NCBI GenBank assembly: GCA_017539645.1 | Contig: JAFYCM010000093.1 | Span: forward strand, 1-64,000 | Length of the DNA stretch: 64,000 nt | From: Bacteroidales bacterium | GTDB lineage: Bacteria > Bacteroidota > Bacteroidia > Bacteroidales > Marinilabiliaceae | Direction of reading: 5' to 3' | Shown: positions 17,685 to 25,675 of the stretch, piece after piece | Position numbering within the stretch: the stretch's first letter is position 1 | Layout: every line of letters starts with the position of its first letter | Program-made: the position numbers and the translations under genes | The notes under the pieces: model-generated | The model's input: the letters and a program-made list of their open reading frames with translations, nothing else | Database searches by the model: none | Told to the model about the DNA's origin: nothing

Positions 17685-19442
17685 ATGAATATTAGTCCAC
17701 GACTTATACACATATGTACGTCAGCCAGCGCATTTATTGCTATTTGGCTATTATGGTCGCTCGGCTACACGGGTCACATGAATTTCCACGAGCAGCTACA
17801 GTGCTTTCTCTTCACCACCGACTACGTGCAGCAGACACTCTCCTGCCCTGGCGGTCTTGCCGACCTCGTGGCGCGCTACTTCACGCAATTCTACTATTAC
17901 GATTGGGCCGGCGGATTCGTCATCGCTGCATTCATAGTAGGCATACAGCTATTTACTTGGCAAACTATCAACAAAATAGCAATAAACGAAAGCAGCTATA
18001 CTCTTTCGTTCTTGCCAGCATTGGCCGCACTCTTTTTCTATGCCGACGTAAATAATATGCTTTGCGCCATAATTGCCATTTTTCTTGGTTTGGCTACGGC
18101 TTGGGGCATATCATTCTTGCGCAAGAGACCATTGCTATTCATAATTATAGCCATCGTACTTACGCCAATTCTCTACGCATTGCTCGGCACACTTGGCGCT
18201 GTGGCATTTGTAGCCACATTTGCCGCAACTCTCTTCTTCACCGACATCGACATCAGCCTAAGCAAGAAAATATCTACAATCTTAGCGTGCATTGTGGCTA
18301 TAATTATAGCCATTGGCGTTGCACGTCAAATCACTAATTATCAACTCATTCACTTAGCAAAAGGAATAAGCTACAGTCGTTTCCCGCTGGAGTTTGCCAC
18401 AAGTGCATACGTATCGGCAGCATTGATATTTATTAGCGCAGTATGTACGTATGTAGCACGAGCCAAAAATCTCCGCATTAACCCACTGATAAGCAATGTA
18501 ATAGCACTCATATTGCTATTCGTCACAATGATGAGCTACAACATTGAGCAAGACCGCGCAATGCGTTACGATAAATATGTACGTAATAAAGATTGGAAAT
18601 CGATTATAGAAGCAGCAAACCGCGATATGCCTACGCAACCCATAGTGCTCAACTACGTCAATCTGGCTCTTGGCATGACGGGGCAACTTGCCGACAAAAC
18701 CTTTTATTACCCTCAGCATGGCGTCAATTGTCTGTTTATGCCATTTATACGCAACTTGGTAAGCATAACGCCAGCAAGCGAAGTATTCTATTACGTAGGC
18801 CTAACAAACCTTTCGCAGCGCTACTCATTCGAGGCAATGATGGCTATTCCCGATGGTCAGTTGAGCTGCCGATTTATAAAACGCCTTGCCGAAATAGAAA
18901 TCATCAACGAGCAATATGCCGTTGCGCGTAAATATCTGATAATGTTGAGCCACACAATGTTTTACGACGATTGGGCGCGCGAAAACTTGGCAATGATAAA
19001 TAGCGGCAAGCCCTACACCGACAACTCCGAAATAGCCCGTCTGCGCCGCTATGGCGTGAAGGACGATTACCTATGCTCCGAAGACGAAATAGACAAGATG
19101 TTGATGAAAATCTTCTTGAATTGCACCGACAACAAAATGGCATACGAATATGCCACAGTGATGCAACTTCTCAATAAAGACCTCAATTCTTTCTTGAAAT
19201 ATCTACCCTTTGGCAGCCGAGCAAAATATCACAACGTACCATACTCATTCCAAGAGGCTATTGTATATAATTGGAGTCAAACGCACAACGACTTCAATAA
19301 CATGCCATACAAGGTGTCGCCAATGATAAAGGAGTCGCTGGTTAGTTTTATACGTACTTATATGCAAAACAAAAATAATATTGACGCGATGCAGCCATTT
19401 GTGCATTCATATTGGTATTACTATATGTTTTCGCAGAAATAA
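17685..19442 (+). CDS. DUF6057-like multi-pass membrane protein
   Basis: 585 residues. The first half is membrane: about eight or nine hydrophobic segments between residues 10 and 290 (ASAFIAIWLLWSLGY, FVIAAFIVGIQLFTW, LFFYADVNNMLCAIIAIFLG, PLLFIIIAIVLTPILYALLG and others). The second half (about 295-585) is soluble and helical, resembling TPR-like repeats (DWKSIIEAANRDMPTQPIVLNYVNLALG). This layout matches the Bacteroidetes DUF6057 family as I remember it; no function is known. The helical half follows the last membrane segment and could face the periplasm. The SiaC-like pair follows on the same strand but has its own promoter. Confidence 0.75.
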   Translation: MNISPRLIHICTSASAFIAIWLLWSLGYTGHMNFHEQLQCFLFTTDYVQQTLSCPGGLADLVARYFTQFYYYDWAGGFVIAAFIVGIQLFTWQTINKIAINESSYTLSFLPALAALFFYADVNNMLCAIIAIFLGLATAWGISFLRKRPLLFIIIAIVLTPILYALLGTLGAVAFVATFAATLFFTDIDISLSKKISTILACIVAIIIAIGVARQITNYQLIHLAKGISYSRFPLEFATSAYVSAALIFISAVCTYVARAKNLRINPLISNVIALILLFVTMMSYNIEQDRAMRYDKYVRNKDWKSIIEAANRDMPTQPIVLNYVNLALGMTGQLADKTFYYPQHGVNCLFMPFIRNLVSITPASEVFYYVGLTNLSQRYSFEAMMAIPDGQLSCRFIKRLAEIEIINEQYAVARKYLIMLSHTMFYDDWARENLAMINSGKPYTDNSEIARLRRYGVKDDYLCSEDEIDKMLMKIFLNCTDNKMAYEYATVMQLLNKDLNSFLKYLPFGSRAKYHNVPYSFQEAIVYNWSQTHNDFNNMPYKVSPMIKESLVSFIRTYMQNKNNIDAMQPFVHSYWYYYMFSQK

Positions 19443-19544
19443 GCCATCACGTTTATTATTTGTTTACAATACGCAGAATAGTATTAATAATTACAAAAAC
19501 GGGCGAATAGGCATGAATATTTACTGCTAATTGGCGAAAAAACT

Positions 19545-19552
19545 TAACTTTG
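19545..19552 (+). promoter_or_regulatory. -7 element (TAACTTTG) of the SiaC-like pair
   Basis: Exact TAnnTTTG match 28 bases upstream of the ATG at 19580. It overlaps the earlier in-frame TTG at 19550, which therefore cannot be the start. Confidence 0.6.
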
Positions 19553-19579
19553 CAGGACAATTGCATTTTTGTCGAACAA

Positions 19580-19942
19580 ATGAATACAATGATTCCGGGT
19601 ACAGACCGCACACCTACAATATCATTTCAAGATGGGTCGTTTAGCATTTCGGGGCGTTCATATATGGAGAACGCCGCAGAATTTTACGCACCTATAAAAA
19701 AGATGATAGAAGAATATTCTGGGCCACTAAATGTTTGGGTAAACCTCGACTTCTTCAACACAAGTAGTTCAAAGTGTATCATGGACTTAATGTTTCTCAT
19801 CGACAAGAAGAGCGCATTTGGAGAACCTTGCCACATAAAATGGTCGTTCAAGATGGACGATGATGATATGCGCGACTCGGCAGAAGAATTCCGCGATTTG
19901 CTCAAGCACGTGCAAGTGGAGCTTGAAGAAGTCGACGATTAA
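19580..19942 (+). CDS. SiaC-like regulatory phosphoprotein (DUF1987), copy 1
   Basis: 120 residues matching the DUF1987/SiaC fold: TPTISFQDGSFSISGRSYMENAAEFYAPI, then a central VNLDFFNTSSSK and a C-terminal IKWSFKMDDDDMRDSAEEF. In Pseudomonas aeruginosa SiaC, a threonine is phosphorylated by kinase SiaB and dephosphorylated by SiaA, and the unphosphorylated form activates the diguanylate cyclase SiaD. By eye the FNTSSSK motif here is the equivalent region. Cytosolic. The start at 19580 is chosen because a -7 element covers the alternative TTG. A second copy follows 42 bases downstream. No SiaA, SiaB or SiaD homologue is visible nearby. Confidence 0.85.
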   Translation: MNTMIPGTDRTPTISFQDGSFSISGRSYMENAAEFYAPIKKMIEEYSGPLNVWVNLDFFNTSSSKCIMDLMFLIDKKSAFGEPCHIKWSFKMDDDDMRDSAEEFRDLLKHVQVELEEVDD

Positions 19943-19984
19943 GCACCTACAACTACCAACAATCCCGAAAAAACGAAAAATCTG

Positions 19985-20344
19985 ATGGAAGTTATAACAT
20001 CTAAAACAGACAATAGTCCACTTATCACGTTAGAGGACAATACGTTGCGCATTTCAGGTCGCTCGTATATGAACAATGCTGGCGACTTCTACCATAATAT
20101 TATAGATTGGTTGGAGTTTCGTCAGTTGAACAATTTGAACGTGGTAGTCGATTTGGAATACTTCAACACAAGTAGTTCAAAAAGCCTTTTGGAATTCTTT
20201 CGTTGGATGGAGAAGAAAGCCATCGATGGCAAGGATATGAAAGTTCATTGGCAAGTGAAACCACAATTCTTCGAAATGTATGAAGCTGGCGAAGATTATT
20301 ACGATTTGCTTCCGAACCTCGATTTCGAAATTGTAGAAATGTAA
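19985..20344 (+). CDS. SiaC-like regulatory phosphoprotein (DUF1987), copy 2
   Basis: 119 residues, a diverged paralogue of the preceding gene: LITLEDNTLRISGRSYMNNAGDFY, then DLEYFNTSSSKSLLEF. The phosphorylation-region motif YFNTSSSK is kept, and even at the DNA level a run of about 20 bases across that motif is identical between the copies. The acidic C-terminal segment of copy 1 (KMDDDDMRDSAEEF) is replaced by KPQFFEMYEAGEDYYDLL, so the two copies may bind different partners. The pair is ended by a terminator at 20368-20400. Confidence 0.85.
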   Translation: MEVITSKTDNSPLITLEDNTLRISGRSYMNNAGDFYHNIIDWLEFRQLNNLNVVVDLEYFNTSSSKSLLEFFRWMEKKAIDGKDMKVHWQVKPQFFEMYEAGEDYYDLLPNLDFEIVEM

Positions 20345-20367
20345 ATACATACATAAAACCATAAATG

Positions 20368-20400
20368 AGAGCGGCGCCAAGAAGGTTGTCGCTCTTTTTA
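20368..20400 (+). terminator. Rho-independent terminator after the SiaC-like pair
   Basis: AGAGCG (20368-20373) pairs with CGCTCT (20390-20395), followed by TTTTA; the loop can extend the stem with weaker pairs. Confidence 0.65.
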
Positions 20401-20494
20401 TGTGTATATACAGCTTTTGTCCACCATTTAGCATAAGTATTTACACCATTAGGGAGAAGAGTAAGCGTACTTTAGCACCAAGAAAAAACGAATC

Positions 20495-21517
20495 ATGAAA
20501 ACCACAAAAACTCTAATCTCACTATTCGTTATCGTTGCCACATTGGCAGCGTGCAACAAACCTAACACACAAGAGCATAAACGCCCAAAACTTGGCGACA
20601 CATTTGACAATCCAATAGTTCACGACCCTGTGATGGCCGTTACCGATAGCACCTGCTACCTATTCAGCACCGGAATGGGCATCTCCGTGCTAAAATCGAA
20701 CGACTTGCAATCGTGGACGATTCAAAAACCGTGTTTCGACACAGTTCCGGAGTGGATAAAACAACGCATACCACAAGCCACACTGCACTTCTGGGCTCCC
20801 GACATAATATTCCACAATGGCAAATGGCATCTTTTCTACGCATGCTCAGTTTTCGGTAAAAACACGTCGGTTATCGGTCATGCTACGAACATTACTCTCG
20901 ACTACGAAAGCGAAGGCTACGAATGGAAAGACGAGGGCTGCATCTTGCAATCTATTCCACACCGCGACAATTGGAACGCCATCGACCCTAACATATTTAT
21001 AGACAAAGACAGCACTGCTTGGATGTCGTTCGGCTCGTTTTGGGGTGGCATAAAACTCGTGAAACTTACGCCCGACCTCAGTGCAATAGCCGAGCCGCAG
21101 GAATGGTACACGCTCAATAGTCGCAAACAACAAGAGTTCGTAGAAGACCAATTTGCAGGCGATGGCGCAGTGGAAGCCCCTTTCATCTACTATCACGATG
21201 ATTATTACTATCTATTTACGTCGTTCGACTACTGCTGCCAAGGCAAGAACAGTACGTACAAAGTAGTTGTTGGTCGTTCAAAAAATATCACTGGTCCATA
21301 CGTAGATAAAAACGGCGTCCGAATGGATTTGGGCGGCGGCAGCCTGCTAATCGAGGGTGACAAGGTAAAATTTGAGGCTATCGGTCACTGTGCCGTAGTT
21401 CGCTATGGCGACGAAGATCTATTTATTGCACACGGCTACGAGGCCGAGAAAGGTACATCACGTCTATTTATCCGCGCCATCGAATGGATTGACGGTTGGC
21501 CGAATGTGACACTATAA
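20495..21517 (+). CDS. GH43 family lipoprotein (arabinanase / arabinofuranosidase / xylosidase type)
   Basis: 340 residues. Lipoprotein signal with Cys20 (VATLAACNK). The five-bladed propeller has the three GH43 acidic residues: general base Asp44 (NPIVHDPVMA), pKa modulator Asp164 (WNAIDPNIF) and acid Glu227 (AVEAPFIYYHDDYYYLF). FWAPDIIFHNGKWHLFYACS is typical of the arabinanase-like subfamilies. There is no C-terminal accessory domain. Expected on a membrane surface, acting on arabinose- or xylose-containing side chains or arabinan. It stands next to a GH3/GH2/GH31 cluster on the opposite strand, separated by an AAA-ATPase gene, and ends six bases before that gene's stop. Exact substrate not determinable here. 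Confidence 0.9.
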   Translation: MKTTKTLISLFVIVATLAACNKPNTQEHKRPKLGDTFDNPIVHDPVMAVTDSTCYLFSTGMGISVLKSNDLQSWTIQKPCFDTVPEWIKQRIPQATLHFWAPDIIFHNGKWHLFYACSVFGKNTSVIGHATNITLDYESEGYEWKDEGCILQSIPHRDNWNAIDPNIFIDKDSTAWMSFGSFWGGIKLVKLTPDLSAIAEPQEWYTLNSRKQQEFVEDQFAGDGAVEAPFIYYHDDYYYLFTSFDYCCQGKNSTYKVVVGRSKNITGPYVDKNGVRMDLGGGSLLIEGDKVKFEAIGHCAVVRYGDEDLFIAHGYEAEKGTSRLFIRAIEWIDGWPNVTL

Positions 21518-21523
21518 ATAGTG

Positions 21524-23134
21524 TTATTTCTCAACCTTCCACTCAGTGATGTTACGCTTACGTCGGCCGAAATTCACGCCTACACATATCACTTCGCGCT
21601 TGTCAGCAGTATAGCGAGTGGCATATTCGTGCTCTTTTATCTGCTGAAGCGCTTCGTCGGCTGAGGACTCAACTTTGAATTCGAATAGGTATACATACCT
21701 ATTCGTCTCTACAATACAATCGGCACGGCCAAGATTGTTTTGTACTTCTGAGAATGTAGGTTGCCCCATAAGTAGGAAGAATATGTATATAACATTCTGG
21801 AAATCACGCTCTATGTACTTATTCAGCACATCTTGGCGGTCCTCCTCGTCCATATCCTCGCGATAGACGGGTTTTATGTATGGAAGCGATGCGTAGACCG
21901 ATTTCAACACAAGCATCATAGCATCGACATTGCCGTCATCGAGCGCATCTTGCATGTCGGTGAGCAAACCTGCGTTGTCGACCTGCTTAGTTACTGCAGG
22001 AGCAAGCGAATTAAGCATACCATACTCCACTTCTTTATTAGGGTAGGCAAGCGTATATATAGCTCGTAGCGCGTTATACTTCTTTATAGTCAAATAGCCA
22101 CTTTGATAAAGCAATGGTATGATGTTCTGATTCTCGGGGCGATAATCTGTTATCTCGCCAACAGAAATAGAGACACCCGAAGAGAGCTTCTTGAAGTCGA
22201 ATGCAGAATCAATTGCAGTAAGCCGTTTTACGAGGAATGTTGGCGTACCTGTAGCGAACCAATAATAGCCAAATCGTTGTGACGATAACGCACTCAGTAT
22301 GCTAAATGGATTGAACATATCTGTCATCTGCTCCGAGAAATGGTAACCATCGTAATTCCTCGTAAGTAGAGCAACACATTCATCGTATGAGACTTTATTG
22401 TGCTCAGCCATAGCCGAGATGTGCTCCTGAAAATCTTTCAGAAGTTCATCTTTAGATATGCCACAAATTGTTTCGTATTTAGGCACAAGCGAGATGTCGT
22501 ATAGTTGGTTCAAATCGCTAAATATGGAGACTTTCGAGAATTTTGTTACGCCTGTGAAGAATACAAATTTCAGATGCTCATCGAGTTTTTTGAGGTTGCC
22601 AAAGAAACCTTTGAAAAGCTCTCGATTCTGCTCTTGCGCTTCTTGATTTTCAAGCGATTCGAGCAGTGGTTTGTCATATTCATCAACGATAACAACCACA
22701 CGTTTGCCCGTCTGCTCGTGAGCCGCTACAATTACTCGTTTGAAACGCTCTGCATAATCTTCCGCCATATCGGCAGACAATTCGCCACTGCAATATTTAG
22801 CCTCTGCATCTTTCAAATGAGAATCGAGTGCTCGCTGCAAGCCAAGCTTATCACTATAAATCTGACCATTGAAATCGAAATAAAGCACGGGGTACGATTC
22901 CCACGCCGTTTCTAATTTCTCTATTGCTAAGCCTTTGAAGAGTTCTTTTTTACCTTCGAAATACGCCTTCAAAGTGCTACACAACAAACTTTTACCAAAT
23001 CGGCGCGGACGACTAAGAAAGTAGACTGTAGCATCGCGCACAAGGTTGTAGATAGTCTCTGTTTTATCTACATATAGTGCATCTGATTGGCGCAACTTTT
23101 CAAAACTTTGTATTCCGATAGGTAGTTTCAGCAT
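21524..23134 (-). CDS. AAA-ATPase-like / PD-(D/E)XK nuclease fusion protein (DUF1703 type)
   Basis: 536 residues of a family very abundant in Bacteroidetes. N-terminal AAA-ATPase-like domain with SFEKLRQSDALYVDKTE, a Walker A variant SRPRRFGKSLL (about residue 45) and Walker B RVVVIVDEYDKPLLE. The C-terminal nuclease-like domain has ADCIVETNRYVYLFEFKV, the D...(E)xK core. The biological role is not established; proposals include DNA handling and defence, and the genes are often multi-copy and horizontally moved. It is inserted between carbohydrate genes with which it has no obvious functional link. Upstream lies a double terminator, so it is transcribed independently. Confidence 0.9.
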   Translation of the reverse strand: MLKLPIGIQSFEKLRQSDALYVDKTETIYNLVRDATVYFLSRPRRFGKSLLCSTLKAYFEGKKELFKGLAIEKLETAWESYPVLYFDFNGQIYSDKLGLQRALDSHLKDAEAKYCSGELSADMAEDYAERFKRVIVAAHEQTGKRVVVIVDEYDKPLLESLENQEAQEQNRELFKGFFGNLKKLDEHLKFVFFTGVTKFSKVSIFSDLNQLYDISLVPKYETICGISKDELLKDFQEHISAMAEHNKVSYDECVALLTRNYDGYHFSEQMTDMFNPFSILSALSSQRFGYYWFATGTPTFLVKRLTAIDSAFDFKKLSSGVSISVGEITDYRPENQNIIPLLYQSGYLTIKKYNALRAIYTLAYPNKEVEYGMLNSLAPAVTKQVDNAGLLTDMQDALDDGNVDAMMLVLKSVYASLPYIKPVYREDMDEEDRQDVLNKYIERDFQNVIYIFFLLMGQPTFSEVQNNLGRADCIVETNRYVYLFEFKVESSADEALQQIKEHEYATRYTADKREVICVGVNFGRRKRNITEWKVEK

Positions 23135-23164
23135 GGCGTTGTGAGTTGATTAGCGCGAAATTAC

Positions 23165-23197
23165 AAAAAACGCTCACCATCTGGCTGACAATGAGCG
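23165..23197 (-). terminator. Second terminator behind the GH3 operon
   Basis: On the minus strand CGCTCA (23197-23192) pairs with TGAGCG (23176-23171), followed by TTTTTT. It backs up the stronger terminator just before it and lies immediately upstream of the AAA-ATPase gene. Confidence 0.6.
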
Positions 23198-23211
23198 ATA
23201 ATTAATTATGC

Positions 23212-23252
23212 AAAAAAAACGAGCCTGCCCCAATTAATTGGGCAAGCCCGTT
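23212..23252 (-). terminator. Strong Rho-independent terminator of the GH2-DUF4250-GH3 operon
   Basis: On the minus strand ACGGGCTTGCCC pairs with GGGCAGGCTCGT (two mismatches) around an AATTAATT-type loop, followed by eight T. It starts 21 bases after the GH3 stop. Confidence 0.9.
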
Positions 23253-23272
23253 CGTAACTATTTATAAACCTA

Positions 23273-25465
23273 CTATTTCACAGAAATAGTCAATTCTTGC
23301 GCGATATTGTCGGATGCTGTACCTACATAAACAGTATAATCACCAGGTTCAACCTCCCAAGCATGTTTATCTGCATTGAAGAATGCGAGATTTTCTACTG
23401 GTATGTTTATCTCAACCTTCTCAGCAGCACCACGTTTAACGGCAACTTTCTGGAAACCACGAAGTTCCTTCTTTGCACGTTCTATATTCGAGTTTGGTTT
23501 ACCAACGTAAACTTGAACAACCTCAGCGCCATCAACTGCACCAGTATTCTTAACCGATGCGGTAACGGTGATATTCTTGCCATTGTTATTAGCAGCGATA
23601 TTACTCAACTCGAAGTTTGTATACGAAAGACCATAGCCGAAAGCATACAAAGGTTTGATGTCTTTAGTATCGAACCAACGGTAGCCAACAAGAATATCCT
23701 CTTTGTAAACCTGCTTGTGGTCAACACCAGGATAGCTCTCTGCACCGAAGCTTATAGCGCCATTATCCTCCAAACGAACTGGAATAGAGAATGGCAACTT
23801 GCCCGAAGGACAAACATCGCCAGAAACAACATCGGCAATGGCGTGACCAGTTTCAGAGCCAAGATACCATATCCACGAAATAGACTTAACGCTATCTTTC
23901 CAAGGCATAGCTACAGGGTTACCACCGAAGAGGAACACAGCCACATTCGGGTTAACTTTAGCCAACTCTGCTATGAGTTCGTTCTGTCCCCATGGCAAAT
24001 CGTAGGTTTGACGGTCGCTGTCTTCGTGGTCTTGCTTGAAATTCTTGTTCAAGCCACCGAAATAGAGCACCACATCGGCATCGCGAACAGCTTCAATGGC
24101 AGCATTCTTGAGACTATCGGCATTGAGACGCGAAGGCATCACAAAGCCATAAATAGACGGACCAGCATCGTAGCCGGCAGAATATACAATCTCGGCATTT
24201 GGAAAACGCTCTTGCAAACCTTGAAGCGGCGATATTTCGTTGCGAGCTTTCAACTCCGAAGAACCACCACCGATGCACTGCTTGCGAGTAGCATTTTCGC
24301 CAATCACAGCAATCTTCATCTTCTTGTCGGCTGCAAGTGGGAGAATGTTGTCGTTGTTTTGCAAAAGTACAATACCCTCGTCTGCCACTTTTCTTCCAAG
24401 TGCAAGATGCTCCTCGTTGCCAACTTTGCCATAATTATTATGATAATGAGTACGATAGATAAGACGAAGTACACGACGAACCTTGTCGTCGAGGAATTTC
24501 TCGTCTATCTTGCCAGCCTTGATAGAGTCGCGGAGTGGATATGCGAGGTAATAATCATCGTATGCATTAGCACGTCCTGACGAAAGACCGTTGGTGTGCG
24601 AGCCCATCTCCACGTCGAGACCATTCTCGGCAGCTTGCTTGGTGTCGTGAGTGCCGCCCCAGTCGGAAACCACCACTCCATCATAGTTCCACTCACCTTT
24701 GAGTATATCTACGAGTAGACGATGGTTGTGGCAACAATGCTCGCCACGATATTTATTATACGCACCCATAACAGTCCACGAATTAGCCTCCAAGATAGAG
24801 GCTTTGAAGGCCGGAAGATAGATTTCGTATAGCGCGCGATCGGAAACTTCTACATCAACTCCAAAACGATCGGTCTCTTGGTTGTTGAGCGCAAAGTGCT
24901 TTACACTGGCTGCCACACCTTGGCTCTGTACACCTTTGATATAAGGCACGGCCATGCGTGCAGCAAGTAACGGATCTTCGCCGAAATTTTCAAAATTGCG
25001 ACCATTCACAGGCACACGATTGATATTGATAGTTGGGCCGAGAATAACGTGTTTGCCACGATAGAGACACTCTTCGCCAAGGGCAACACCATACTCGTAA
25101 GCCAAATCGGGATTGAAGGTGGCAGCAAGAGCCGTAAGATTGGGGAATGCTGTTATGGAGTCGTTGGTATGTTTTGCATAAAGCCAACTATCCCATTCAA
25201 ATTCAGCACGAACGCCGTGAGGGCCATCGCTCCACCAGAGTTCTGGCACGCCAAGACGTGGCACACCTGGAGTGCTAAATTTCGATTGAGCATGAACTAA
25301 TGCTACTTTCTCTTCAAGCGTCAGCCGAGGCATCACACTTTCGATGCGCTGTTCTATTTCGGCATCGCTAAGCCCATCTGTCGTCTTTTGCGGCGCAGGC
25401 TGACTACACGAAGCCAACACAAATGCAAGGGTAAAAGCCGATGCATATAAAAATTTGTTTTTCAT
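23273..25465 (-). CDS. GH3 beta-glucosidase-type lipoprotein
   Basis: 730 residues, full length for three-domain GH3 enzymes. Lipobox Cys20 (VLASCSQ). The TIM-barrel domain has KHFALNNQE (about 189-197) and nucleophile Asp268 in YDGVVVSDWGGTHD. The alpha/beta sandwich follows (about 370-600), with a C-terminal fibronectin type III-like domain (GAVDGAEVVQVYVGKP, about 640-730). It releases terminal beta-linked glucose or xylose from oligosaccharides, at a membrane surface or in the periplasm. Third gene of the GH2-DUF4250-GH3 operon, 23 bases behind the DUF4250 gene. With the GH31 and GH2 it could finish xyloglucan oligosaccharide breakdown (inference). Confidence 0.94.
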   Translation of the reverse strand: MKNKFLYASAFTLAFVLASCSQPAPQKTTDGLSDAEIEQRIESVMPRLTLEEKVALVHAQSKFSTPGVPRLGVPELWWSDGPHGVRAEFEWDSWLYAKHTNDSITAFPNLTALAATFNPDLAYEYGVALGEECLYRGKHVILGPTININRVPVNGRNFENFGEDPLLAARMAVPYIKGVQSQGVAASVKHFALNNQETDRFGVDVEVSDRALYEIYLPAFKASILEANSWTVMGAYNKYRGEHCCHNHRLLVDILKGEWNYDGVVVSDWGGTHDTKQAAENGLDVEMGSHTNGLSSGRANAYDDYYLAYPLRDSIKAGKIDEKFLDDKVRRVLRLIYRTHYHNNYGKVGNEEHLALGRKVADEGIVLLQNNDNILPLAADKKMKIAVIGENATRKQCIGGGSSELKARNEISPLQGLQERFPNAEIVYSAGYDAGPSIYGFVMPSRLNADSLKNAAIEAVRDADVVLYFGGLNKNFKQDHEDSDRQTYDLPWGQNELIAELAKVNPNVAVFLFGGNPVAMPWKDSVKSISWIWYLGSETGHAIADVVSGDVCPSGKLPFSIPVRLEDNGAISFGAESYPGVDHKQVYKEDILVGYRWFDTKDIKPLYAFGYGLSYTNFELSNIAANNNGKNITVTASVKNTGAVDGAEVVQVYVGKPNSNIERAKKELRGFQKVAVKRGAAEKVEINIPVENLAFFNADKHAWEVEPGDYTVYVGTASDNIAQELTISVK

Positions 25466-25488
25466 AAAATCAGAATTAATTGTGTTAA

Positions 25489-25668
25489 CTATCTAAATTG
25501 ATTAATCTCAGGCATATAATCGAACCCTGCAGCTGAGAGCTTTGCTTCCAAATCTGCTCGACTAACATCGAGCGACGAGCAGAATTCATCAAGTGAAGCA
25601 TAATTATCTCTAAGTTGAGTGTTTACGTAGCTCAACAGCATTACAGGTTTTTGTGGTAAATTGTTCAT
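25489..25668 (-). CDS. DUF4250 small protein (59 aa) inside the glycosidase operon
   Basis: Translating the minus strand from ATG 25668 gives 59 residues with the DUF4250 pattern: LPQKPVMLLSYVNTQLRDNY, then SLDEFCSSLDVSRADLEAKL, then AAGFDYMPEINQFR. The family is small, helical and apparently cytosolic, with no known function; the central part looks helix-turn-helix-like. The gap to the preceding GH2 gene is seven bases and to the following GH3 gene 23 bases, so it must be co-transcribed with them. Placement within a polysaccharide operon may be incidental, since DUF4250 genes also occur elsewhere in the phylum. Confidence 0.9.
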   Translation of the reverse strand: MNNLPQKPVMLLSYVNTQLRDNYASLDEFCSSLDVSRADLEAKLSAAGFDYMPEINQFR

Positions 25669-25675
25669 TTGTATA

